Below are positions 11,976-23,141 of a stretch of DNA of 64,000 bases, piece by piece; the first letter of the stretch is position 1, and every line of letters starts with the position of its first letter. The notes beneath the pieces were generated by a model, which was not told the DNA's origin, ran no database searches, and saw only the letters and a list, made by a program, of their open reading frames with translations. Location: contig NW_017803854.1 of assembly GCF_001625305.1 (NCBI RefSeq), positions 3,274,931 through 3,338,930 on the forward strand. Reading direction: 5' to 3'. The stretch is from Branchiostoma belcheri (taxonomy: Eukaryota > Chordata > Leptocardii > Amphioxiformes > Branchiostomatidae). The translations under genes were made by a program, and so were the position numbers.

Positions 11976-14900
11976 ATGCTGTCCAGAATAGGCCTGAAGT
12001 TTCGTGCAGTACAGCCCGTGGCTGCGAGATGTTTCGGTACAGCTGCGGAGCCACAGTACGGGCCAAAATCTGAGGAAGTCTTCAAACGGGAGGAACGATA
12101 CGGAGCCCACAACTACCACCCTCTGCCTGTGGCACTGAGCAAGGCCAAGGGTGATTTGATTTGATTTATTGCAATGGTACAATACATGTGGGACACAGGG
12201 AGCTGTTGCTGGTGTTGTGTAGGTGGTGCCAGACCTGCAATTGATAAAAATGCAGTTACTAGAGTAACATAGGATCTTTATTTTCCCGTGTGGACTATCA
12301 GTTTACTTTTAGGAAACACCCCAAAAAATGTCTTGGCATGTTCAGAGCTAATCTTTGAGCCTCATAAAACAAGGACTAACAAAATTGATGAAAGAAATAA
12401 TTGAACCATTAGTAGTAATAATAATTAATTACTAGTACCGCTAGAGATTTGTAGGAATTTTTTCTTTGAAATTCATTATTTCTGAAGATAATTTTTTTTA
12501 CTATACCCCCATCCTCTGTAGGTGTGTTTGTTTGGGATGTGGAGGGGAAGCGATACTATGACTTCCTGAGTGCTTACAGCGCAGTGAACCAGGGTCACTG
12601 TCACCCCAAGATTATCCAGGCACTGAAGGACCAAGCTGATAAACTGACCCTGACCTCCCGAGCATTCTACAATGATGCCCTGGGGGAATATGAGGAGTTT
12701 GTGACCAAACTGTTTGGGTATGACAAGGTTCTACCCATGAACACAGGTAGGTTCGTTGTTGCTGCTGCTGCTGTTGCTGATGTTATTGTGATAGTAGTTA
12801 GTAGTAGCAGTAGTAATTATTATCATTGTGGCAGCTGAATCAGAGTCACAGTCCCCATAGGCAGGTCTCAAAATGCTTTTTATATCTAGGTTGTTTTTAA
12901 AGCAATTTTTAGTGAGGAAATCTACAATATTTCTCAAATTCCTCATATGGCTGCAGTTTTACTTCACTGTATCAGGGAAAAAAGTTTTTGTGGCGTTTGA
13001 GTTTGGCAGTTGAAACAATTCTGTTGTACAGTAGAGATACAAAACACATATCCGTGGTGAAGATTTCACAACAAACAGTAAGTGCCATGTTTGCAATCAT
13101 TGAGGGCCACAGATGTATGACTGATCCCTCAGCTTCTTGTGGGTTTAAAACAGATTATACTGTCTATCTACAGGTGTGGAAGGTGGGGAGACCGCCTGTA
13201 AGCTGGCCAGGAAGTGGGCTTACAATGTCAAGGGCGTGCCCGAGAACCAGGCACGGATAGTCTTTGCCAACAATAACTTCTGGGGACGGACGTTGGCGGC
13301 CATTTCCAGCTCCACTGACCCTGACAGCTTCGCCGGGTTCGGCCCGTACATGCCCGGGTTTGACCTCATTCCATACAACGACCTTGGAGCACTGGAGGTG
13401 AGAAGGGCGTAGAGGGCCTTGTATAATGATGGGTCTCAAACAGACTTACATAGTACATACTACATGTACATACATTACTTATTTACTTTACATACGCTTT
13501 ATTATACACATGCTTTAATATACATCTGTACATGTATGCGCTTTGTGTATATTCTGAGAAAAATTTAACAAAATCTGCTTGTATAATTAGTTATCAATCA
13601 GATTGAACTTTAAAAAAAACATGTCTAAAACTTAGTAACAGGCTTTCAACCAAGTTACAATTTCAAATCATTTGGGAAGATGATTTCCATTGATTAGGAA
13701 GGAAGGAAAGAGGAATACAAATGATGATGAGAGTGAAACATTCTAAACGCTTTATTTGGGTACCATGACATTGTCTTTTCCTTCAAAGAATCACTGTAAT
13801 AGAACAAAAAGGAACATGTTACTTGTAAGTCAGGCTTTTTTTGTCCAGAAGACTCTACAACCTTGTGTATGCAGCATTGTATGTTAACCATGTTTTGTGT
13901 GTGATTTGTTCCAGAAAGCTGTGAGCGACCCTAACGTGTGTGCGTTCATGGTGGAGCCCATCCAGGGAGAGGCTGGTGTTGTCGTGCCCCACGAGGGATA
14001 CCTGAGGGGTGTCCGTGAGATCTGCACTAAACATAATGTAGGTAGTGAAGGGGTGCTCCAAAAATAACATGTAGAACATGAGGAACAAGAAATCAAAGAT
14101 CCGAGTATTTAGGGTTGTTGTGAATCTCTTCTTCTTCATATTATTGGGAATGTCTTGCCAATTCTGTGCATATCCTGCTTGGGGGGAAACCATTTTGTCC
14201 TTCAATTAGCCCTTCTGCTTTCTGTCAGTCTGTGGCTACACCATTTCCCCCATACCTTCTGGAGACTGTACTGTATTCGACTACGAACACTCAAGCAAAC
14301 AAACTCTGCCGCCAAAAACAAAACCTCCATGCACAGAGGTAAAAAAGGCTTGCTGGCAGACCAAAGCTCTGATAATTTCTCCCTGTGCAGGTGCTGTGGA
14401 TTGCAGATGAGGTGCAGACGGGGCTGGCAAGAACCGGTCGCCGCCTGTGTGTGGATCATGAAGAGGTCCGTCCTGACCTGGTCGTGTTGGGCAAGGCACT
14501 GTCTGGTGGGGTCCTACCTGTGAGTACCCTGGCTTCATGTATGAATGTACCACTGTGACAGTCGTCATATGAGAATCACCTAAACTGTAATCTACAGGTC
14601 TAAAGAGGCTATGGAAAGACTACCGTGGTTTACATAGTATTATCCTGTGCACAAGAAGTTCATCTTTTGTTGTTGAGATGTAGAGGACAGAAGCTTTAAG
14701 GACTTTTGCAACATGTTATTCTATATGTGTCATACAGGCTCATGTTTAGTGCCTGTCTGTTGGTGTCCTGTGCACTTATATTTTCCTGCCTGTCTGTAGG
14801 TGTCCTATTTACTCATATTTTACTATTTACTGTTTGTAGGTGTCCTGTGTACTTGCTGATGATGAGGTGATGTTGACCATCAAACCAGGTGAGCACGGCT

Positions 14901-16017
14901 CTACCTACGGAGGGAACCCGCTGGCCTGCAAGGTCGCCATTGCTGCATTGGAGGTGAGTTTAGACATCTGTATATCAGAACACTGTAAGACAAAAGAAAC
15001 CTATTGTAACCTTTTAAAGCTGTATCTGCTCTGTATCTGTATCAGATTCTGTATCTGTACAGCCGGTATAACTGCCCTTCGGTGTAACACACCGAGGGGA
15101 ATTCAGGAGTTTTAGACAAGGGTATAGCTTGTACGGTAATGCAGTAGTTTATGGCATACTGTAATGATAAGCAGTAAAATACATAATACATAAAATACAC
15201 GTGACAGCTAGTGTGTGCTGTTTTGTTAGATTGGATATATTTTAATAGGGGTAAATCTGGTAAAAAGTGACAAGTTCTACCTTCTGTATGATTGACACTT
15301 TTTGACACTATATCAGGTACTGGAGGAGGAGAAGCTGGCAGAGCGTTCGGAGTACCTGGGGCAGATCCTGCGTGCCGAGCTCAGCAAGCTGCCCAGTGAC
15401 ATCGTCACTCTGGTGCGAGGGAAGGGGCTGCTGAACGCCATCGTCATCAAGGACACTCCAGGTGAGTTACTCTTGGGAATAGGTTGATATACCAGGTTAG
15501 TACCTTTTAAACCAAGCTTCAGGAAAGACTGCAGGGAACTATCTTGCATTTAATTGCTCACTGATGTTGGCTTTCATTTGATGATACTGTGAATAGATAT
15601 TTTTCAGGGTATGAGGGGAAATGAGGTTTATGCATTGTTTTACGTTCGAAACAATTCTGTTGTTCATTAGAAAGACCAAGAAGGTTGAATTTAAAGCTCC
15701 TTGGAAAGACAAAACACTGTCTCACTTTGTGGTGTTGTAATTTTATGGTAAGTGGTCACCAGTGTAACTACAAAAATAAAACAACTGCAAATATCTGCAG
15801 TAACGACCCTGTCATGACATTTCTGATGTTGACTTTAACTTCTGTTGCAGAGTTTGATGCGTGGAAGGTGTGCCTGCGTCTCCGTGACAACGGACTCCTG
15901 GCCAAGCCCACCCACGGTGACATCATCCGCTTCGCCCCACCCCTTGTCATCACCGAGGACCAGCTGAAGGAGTGCATCGGCATCATCTCTGATACCATCT
16001 CCTCCTTCCGCCAGTAA
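11976..16017 (+). CDS. OAT: Ornithine aminotransferase, mitochondrial
   Basis: Converts ornithine and 2-oxoglutarate to glutamate-5-semialdehyde and glutamate in the mitochondrial matrix, using pyridoxal phosphate. Coding exons: 11976-12150, 12522-12746, 13174-13397, 13915-14037, 14391-14519, 14840-14953, 15317-15461 and 15851-16017, all GT-AG with consistent phases. They sum to 1302 bases, 433 residues (human about 439). The N terminus is basic ([13 protein letters not shown]), fitting a mitochondrial presequence. Class III aminotransferase marks are present: [28 protein letters not shown] with the cofactor-binding Asp near 255, [10 protein letters not shown] with the Schiff-base Lys near 284, and [17 protein letters not shown]. 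No frameshift or stop was found. The start is the first ATG after the acceptor at 11968 and gives the presequence. Identification is near certain. Confidence 0.97.
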
Positions 16018-16667
16018 AGTCCTGTACCGGCCGTCCACCAGATAGAAAGAGGCAACAAGAGAACTTCTCAAAGAAAAGTGTTACTGAATTTTCCACAAAG
16101 AAAAAAGAAAGATCTGATATATCATGATGTTGTGAAGTATGGGTAGTGTCACTTGTGCCCTTAAACAGATAGTAGTATATACTAATTAGTTTGTTGTCGT
16201 AGATGAATATATCTTTGAAGCACAGAATGATGGAAGAGGTGATTGACATGAAGAGGTGTTGTAAATACGTCTTCTCTACTGTGTTACTGTCAGGGCTGTG
16301 TTTCTGACCCAACACCATGTACTGTCTTACTGTGAGAAATTGTCATTAACCTAGATGCACTATACATGAACATGTAGTTTTGAGGATCCCTGCTTACATG
16401 CAGAAATCAATGGTACTGAAGGTTCAATGAAGATATAATAAATCTAAATCTTTTAAGTTTTGGTTATCAAGAAATGAACAACTCTTTGTCATTTATAAAG
16501 TTGTGTAGAAAACTTTGCTGATACATGTGCATAGATAATCACTGTGAAATACAGATTCTACCTGTGGCAATACACCAGTCTTCTTTAGCCTGTGCTGTGT
16601 CAAATGATCTGCTGTCAGGGACCACAATGCATGTGATGTTAGTTAGACCACATCCTTCTTGTGCTGC

Positions 16668-16673
16668 AATAAA
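16668..16673 (+). terminator. Candidate polyadenylation signal for OAT
   Basis: AATAAA about 650 bases after the OAT stop codon, in TGCAATAAACC context. A second AATAAA occurs at 17335-17340. I cannot tell which is used. Confidence 0.4.
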
Positions 16674-17527
16674 CCGTCTGTCAGGGTGTTAGGCTGGTAA
16701 ATCTGGAATATGTAAGGTTTTGGGGTGGAGTGCCAGACTGGATATCAAAGATGTCAGTAAGAAAAGTACTTGTAGTATTACAAAAAAATCTGTAACATGT
16801 TTAAACAGTGTTGGACAAGTCCGTAAAAGAGTACAGTGTAATTTGTGATGCACTAGATGATAATACACAAAACTAATTTATGTTCCAAAATTGATTTTGG
16901 TTTTGAATTGGCTCTCCTGTGGACTAATATGTTAGCCTGGGTACCAAATCTATTTGCAGAGAGGATAAAGACTTGGAAGCAAAAGTAGGTTTGGTAACCA
17001 AGCTACATGTACTAATATGGGTCCTTTGAGCAACTTCTCTTTTTTTTGAAAAAACATACCAAATTTGAGATGTTGCAGAAAACAAACTAAAAACTGAAAA
17101 GCAATCTATTTTGTCAGTGAAATATTTTTTGTTTATATGATGTTAAATTTATGTTTTACACTGTAATCAATTATATGGTGACCACAATGCTTGTCTATCC
17201 GGTGTTTATTGGTGAAAAATGTTGAAAATGTGAGATTAAGGTGTTTATGGGTGAATAATGACAAAAATGTACTAACTACTGATGTGCCAGAACTGTCCAT
17301 AACTTTGATGTAACTGGAGATACAAACATGACAGAATAAAACAAACAGTTCATGAGAAGTATGAAAGCATCAAATCCTGGTGTGGCAAGTCAATGTAAGT
17401 TTGGTGAGAATGGGTCATGGATCTTTATGGCACCTTATTACTGACAAGTTTGTAGAGTTGGGAACGTGTGTAGAAGTCAATAGGTGTGTGTATTCAATCA
17501 AGATCACACATCTGTGGCATGTCTCCC

Positions 17528-17666
17528 TAGCCTCTATCTACCATGCTTCAGAAGTGGCTAGAAATAGTCATAGGCCAAATGGACAAATAACATGCCAGGT
17601 GAGTAAAGTTTGTCTTTTGGCCAATATCTACTCTTTCACGCCACTTCTGAAGCCTGGTAGAGGCTA
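17528..17666. mobile_element. Short inverted-repeat transposon, family B
   Basis: Starts TAGCCTCTATCTACCATGCT and ends AGCCTGGTAGAGGCTA. Inside, GGCCAAATGGACAAATAAC and TTTTGGCCAATATCTACTC match family B copies at 46657 and 50237. At 139 bp it is a shortened copy. No clear target duplication was seen. Confidence 0.75.
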
Positions 17667-17953
17667 ATATTACTCCAAGCGGATCACTAACGTTACAGAA
17701 AAGCACATTGCCAGCTCTGGATGGCATGATCAGTACCATGGTCACAGCCAACTGTTGTGCATTTGAGTAACATGACTGTTTTATCATTTTCTCTTTTATC
17801 AAGTTCCTAAGTAAGTTCATTTTTCAAACAGTTTTGTCATAATTTTGGATCTTCGTTGAACAAATTCACTACTGGGTAGTGTAGTTTTAGGCTACCCACG
17901 AACACCCCTCGGATACAGAGTGGTGTCTCCCAAGGTACAAAGGTTAGACCATC

Positions 17954-20900
17954 ATGGCGGAGCGTGAGATGGCTGTGGACAGGAAGGAGGCGTTTGTGCC
18001 GCCGCTGGACGAGTTAGCCGCAGGTTCGGGACGGTTTGTTGTGTGTAGTTACACATGAGTAAGCCAGGATCACCTATGAATGAACTGTCGCTGAAACCAT
18101 GCTCCCAGTACTGTCTGGCGGCTTCTGACAGCTCACGGGACAGCTGACCGAGAGTCCAAACGCCGGTCCAAAGCCGAAAGTTCTCACTAGGGGGGCGTGG
18201 TCTAACTCATCTGGGCCTTATGATCTAGTTCCATCGATCCATTCAGGAGATGACTATTCTCCAAGCAGATCCTAGACACGACAGTAGGCAAGACGAGACA
18301 GTGGCAAGGCAGTATCCATTGGCCAATGGATACTATCCTATCTGCCACCGTAGGATCTTCTTGAAGATTAGACTTTTAGAGCTGACAGTTTGTCCTAACT
18401 ATTACCTCCATGCAACTATCGAATTCTGCTTTTCTTGTTCACCCCTACAGTTCTGCAGGCTGGCCTGAGTACCAACTTCCTAGATGCCAAAGTCAAAGTT
18501 GTGGACTGTCCTGACCTGACACAACCACCCTTCACACTGGCAGCTCCAGGTACGATTTAGTCTTACATAATAATGTGTCAGGGTAGAGACTATAATTGGC
18601 ATTGTACCGGTAGAGATCGTGATCGTAGTCTCCGCCAGATTGTATTTGTAGATTGTTTAGCAAATTTATATACCTTTTCAGTGCATTGCTGTGTCGTATC
18701 GGCTAAAGCTGCTGTTATGTTGTTGTGTACAGGACTATGTGGCAGTCCCCGGGTGGCTGATGTTGGAGGAGTGCCCTATCTCATCCCCACCCCGCAACTA
18801 GACAAGGTGGGTTAGTTTGGCATCAGCAAACTGTGATACATTGTAAAGAGTGATCCATGATCAATTGTACTATAAAGAATTCACAAATAAATGTTTATAC
18901 CTAGGACATGATAACTACATGTAATTATACAGTGCACAAAAGATTTGCCTCTTAGGCTAATCTGTATGACTGTGTACCAAAAACACACTACGGATTTGGT
19001 GCGCCGATGTGACAACATCTGCACATTGGCCACTGAGAGCCGTTAATTTTTTTTTAAAGATCTGCCCTCCTTGTTATGACCAGTGGAATATGATGATGGT
19101 ACAATAAGCTGAAATAGATTGTTTCTTTTTTTTCTATACATGCAGAAGTATAACCTGGAGCAGGTGGCAGGGCAGGTGGATCTCCCAGGTGCGTTTGTGC
19201 TGGGAGCAGGTGCAGGTGGTGCACATGTCGTGGGGGTCAACTGTGAGGTGAGTGCATACAAGTTCCCCTTTAACTTTTAACAACTTTTCTTTAAAAAATT
19301 GGTAGGGTTAGCTCTTTTACACTGCAAACCTTTTGGCTGGATTTTATGAGTCGTTGATGTTGTGACAAACATGGATTCTCTGGATTCTTGAGGTCGTGCT
19401 TGGTTCAATGACACATTGTGCCAAGTGATAGCTGAAAACTTCAAGTGGTCTTTTTTGACTCCTTCTTGTCTCAACAAATTGAATGACCTTTCAAATAAGC
19501 CAAGTACTTGACCGAATATATATACATTTGTATCTGTTCTCTGTGGTCAGATGATGCCCAACATCAGGACCACGGGCGGGGCCCACAGCAGGAACAACCA
19601 GACCCGAATTTCACGTGTCAACACTGAGGTGAGTTTCCACCTGTTCCTATGGCTCGTGTACGAGTTTTAGTGGTCTGTAAACATGCATCAATGTAACACT
19701 TCCAGAAGATTGAATCTGTACCTCTATAGCCGGTATAACTGCTCTTCAGCACAACACATTGTGTAGATATAGCTGGACAGACCTACAGTAATGAAACTGG
19801 GCCGATGCTCAAGCTACGAAAGATCCTCAACAGATCCCAGCCCAAAGTTAGGATAGGACCTCTGTTCTAGCCTTGAGTCCAGTCTAGTTAGCTTTAGTTT
19901 GCTCCCCAAGATCCATTGCAGATCTTAGGTAGCAGACTGCAGATAACAAGACTGAACTCAAGGCTGCATTGTACCTTTGTTCTTCAAGTACCAATACTGT
20001 GAGCCCTGCCTATGGATCTGTTGTGTTGTTGTTAACTGTGTTGCTATTGAATAAGTCAATTGATTTGTTGTTGTTTAGGATGGGACGTGTATACTAGAAC
20101 ATTATGAGGAGACCTACCAGTGCCGTGACTTCTGCCTGCTGGCTAACTTGTTCTTCAGCGAGGGAAAACCTGGCAAGGTCAGAGGTCACAGAAGTTCTTT
20201 ACAAAACCTTTAGCTAGCTCTGTTTGCAGAGAACACTGGGAAATATTGTCTTCTAATACTAATAAGTTACATGAGTCATTCTTTATAACTGTATTTCCTA
20301 TTGTTGCTTGTTTTTATCAGGACCTCCATAAATTGCACAATTATTTGTTTTATAAATTATATGAATTTGCATTATGCACATTATTCTTTCTGGAGTCTGC
20401 AAGGTTTTGTGGACTTTGCTAAGATTTTACATCTCCTTGCAGGTCCTGGAGGTGAAAGCGAAGGTCCGTACAGGTCAGGAGAACTTTGTGAGCTGCATGC
20501 GGAAGACCCTGGAGCAGCAGTATGGAGACAGACCGGTCGCCCTGGGAGGCACCTTCCTACTGGAGAAGGGTCAGGCCAAAATTCATATCATGGTGAGATA
20601 AAGGGCCATGTTCCAGGTGTTTATTGATGTCACACAGTGGGGAAGTACATGTAGTTTGCCCAAAATTTTTATGATTTGGTGTCCTCTCAAACACAGAGCA
20701 ATTTTTATGGATCAGACAGTGCTTGCTGCTTGCTGGGCCCCATCCGATGTAACAGTAGACTTTTAGGCAAAACATTTGCAATTTCGGCATGAAAGCTCAT
20801 CTGTGTTGGTAGAATGCATAGATATAGAGTTCAAGCTTTCTTCCAACACAAGATTTGTTCTATGGCAATTTGTGATGCCAACTTTGGAGCTGGATCAAAC

Positions 20901-21700
20901 AGAATTTATTTCATGCCCACATGAAGTATCAAGTTTTATGTATTCTGATATTCTGAGCTTCTCGTCATTTGTTCCCTCCAGCCCGGATTCTCCCAGACGC
21001 CCCTACAGTCTGAGCAGGACGTCAATAACTGGCTGAACTTTTTTGAGATGAGCGGACCTCTTATCAACCTCAGTGTGTTTGTGTCCAGGGATCCTGTAAG
21101 TACATGTAGAACTCTATCCAATTGTAACCAATGTGGTTATTATACACATAACTGTAAGGTTGCGTTGTCCAGTGGTTAGTGACCTTACCTCTGGACCAAG
21201 AGGTTGTGAGTTCGAATCCCTGCTGTTATTGCTCATCTGACAGATAAGCTAATGGCAAAGGTTATGGTACACTGTTTAATGTAGTTGCTGAAAAGAGCTA
21301 GTAGGCAAATTTCCCTGTTACGATGTATCTGTAAATAGTGCCTGTTATCTCTAAAGCTGTGGATGACAGAGTTTGCATGACACAGACTATCTCTGTCACC
21401 ACCAGAGAATAGTTTTTCAGTGACATTAACTGGTTTGATATCACTTTTTTTAAAGATGAGAGGGGCAATATCATAATGTCATTTACTATTTTCATTACCC
21501 TCACACTTATTTTCCACCCACTGTAGGGTCTGGACTTGCGAGTGGAGCACACCCACTGTTTCTCCCATCACGGGGAGGGGGGCCACTACCACTACGACAC
21601 CACACCTGAGGAGGTGGAGTACAGAGGATACTTCCTCCCCGCAGAGTACATCTACAGGGTGGACCGCCCTAAGATCTCCCACATGATAGGCAGGGACTGA
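17954..21700 (+). CDS. C11orf54: Zinc-dependent ester hydrolase, C11orf54 (PTD012) homologue
   Basis: Homologue of human C11orf54, a zinc protein with ester hydrolase activity reported for the purified protein; its physiological substrate is not settled. Coding exons: 17954-18023, 18451-18549, 18733-18806, 19146-19247, 19551-19628, 20079-20177, 20443-20592, 20982-21095 and 21527-21700, summing to 960 bases, 319 residues (human about 315). Strongly conserved blocks include VVDCPDLTQPPFTLAAPG, VGGVPYLIPTP, LPGAFVLGAGAGG, LLANLFFSEGKPGKV, ALGGTFLLEKGQAKIHIM, FVSRDPGLDLRVEHTH and HHGEGGHYHYDTTPEEVEY. The three zinc-ligand histidines correspond to about H270, H272 and H282. The first intron has a weak donor (GTTCGG) and contains a family A transposon. 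Reading frames join cleanly with no break. Confidence 0.96.
18255..18370. mobile_element. Short inverted-repeat transposon, family A
   Basis: Ends are TATTCTCCAAGCAGATCCT and AGGATCTTCTTGAAGATTA, diverged forms of the family A terminal repeats. The interior holds GGCAAGGCAGTATCCATTGG as in the 9621 copy. It sits in intron 1 of the C11orf54 homologue. Confidence 0.7.
19868..19965. mobile_element. Degenerate foldback element related to 8042-8172
   Basis: The arms TAGCCTTGAGTCCAGT and ACTGAACTCAAGGCT are inverted, and the interior keeps GTTAGCTTTAGTTTGCT and CCCAAGATC, matching the foldback element at 8042. It is an older, diverged copy in intron 5 of the C11orf54 homologue. Confidence 0.6.
21160..21240 (+). 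repeat. tRNA-like SINE fragment
   Basis: GTTGTCCAGTGGTTAGTGAC resembles an A box and GAGTTCGAATCCC a B box, with tRNA-like spacing (about 45 bases). The acceptor and anticodon stems do not pair well enough for a functional tRNA, so a tRNA-derived SINE or pseudogene is the better call. It is in intron 8 of the C11orf54 homologue. Confidence 0.4.
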
Positions 21701-23141
21701 AGTCGTTCCAACACATTTCCAACCAACCAATCATTGAGATCTATAGTGTGATGATGAGAGTCTGTAGGCAATTTTATCATGAAATGAAGTATCATATTCA
21801 TTGATGATGGCAATAATTTATTTTCTGAGATATCAAATAAAAAATAAAAGTAATTTTTAACCTTTGTCTTCCATGGTATGATTTGACAAGCTTGTTAGAG
21901 TATTGTTGAACTTGAATGTCTCCTACAGTACAAGTTTCGGGGCTTCACTTTTCCTTACTTTTCACTCTTCCTTAGTTGTAAAGTACAGTCATGTAAAACC
22001 TGTAGTTTGATGTACAAGGTCACATAACCTATTACTATTGTATTGGTACACTTACCAACACTGTCCATTGGTATTTCTGGAGCTCAAAAGATGACACACA
22101 ACAGTTTCTGCATTAGGATAGCGAGATTTAATCACCGGTAAAGGGAGCCTCTCAATAGTCCATGCTGCTTCTCTATGTAGTTACAATATCTTGGTAACCT
22201 GCCACCAGCACATTGTTACTTCTGGCTATATAAATCCAACCCAGTGTGGTGAGACCAGTGCAGCACCATACTTCATATCATATACCATATCCAATGCTCT
22301 TTTAATACAAGCCACTACCCTGTAAGTTGCTCCTACAAGCAGTTTTTTTTATAACAACCCTACAATATCATCTGCAGCAATCCTACAAGAGTTTACAGTA
22401 AGTACATATATCAGCCTTTCTCAACATCTTTAGAAAGGCCAGCTGCTTCACAAATAATGCAAGACAGAACTGCTTATACCACAGGAGTCTAGTAAAGTTT
22501 TCACCCAACATTTTCCTTGTTTGAAAGTTATATTTTACCACACTGTTTACCCTGGTTGTAAGACATGCATCCAGATTTTTCTTTAGCTCTTCAATTGTAG
22601 TCCACGGAGATACAAGTTGGTTGTGTAAAAAATAGACTTGTCCCTGCAAATTACCAGGAGGTGAGTTACCTACACCTTTCCACTAGAGGCTGCGATCGCT
22701 AAAGGACTACTTAGCAACCAAAAATCTGACAGACCACTCAACGAAGTTCCTACATAAAGAACAAGATTTTTCACATTTTGCATATTTTGTGTGTTTTGTT
22801 GTCTTGTGAATTGTAGATGGTACTTAACACCAAGGGATCAAAAAGAGGACCATGCAGTTGTTAACTCAGTGTCCCAAGAGTCCCAATTAATAACAACAAG
22901 ATCACACAATCCAACCTTGGTCAAATTATAAATGGTCACTCAGCGATCCCTGTCTAGTGGAAAGGGGGCCATAAGAGGAGGTAGCAGAGGAGGCAGAAAG
23001 TTTCAGTAAGACACAATTTCTCTGAATTATTGGTACATTCACAGCCTACCACTTAAATAATGCTATATTTATATATAGGTTGGACTCTGTAGTCTATATA
23101 TTTGCTGTACAGTATGTACACATCAGGGTGAGATAGATAGC
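21701..23141. other. Convergent 3' region between the C11orf54 homologue and RMND5
   Basis: Contains an AATAAA cluster at 21836-21848, about 135 bases after the plus-strand stop codon and a likely polyadenylation signal. The rest is AT-rich DNA and presumably RMND5 3' untranslated sequence. No gene was seen. Confidence 0.5.

Larger units (their letters stand above)
16018..17953. other. Intergenic region between OAT and the C11orf54 homologue
   Basis: Contains the OAT 3' untranslated sequence, AT-rich DNA without coding features, and one family B transposon (17528-17666). The last 70 bases before 17954 are presumably the 5' leader of the next gene. Confidence 0.5.

Noticed and set aside
21160-21240. 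Possible functional tRNA gene
   Set aside because: A and B boxes are present but the stems do not pair properly; a SINE or tRNA pseudogene fits better.
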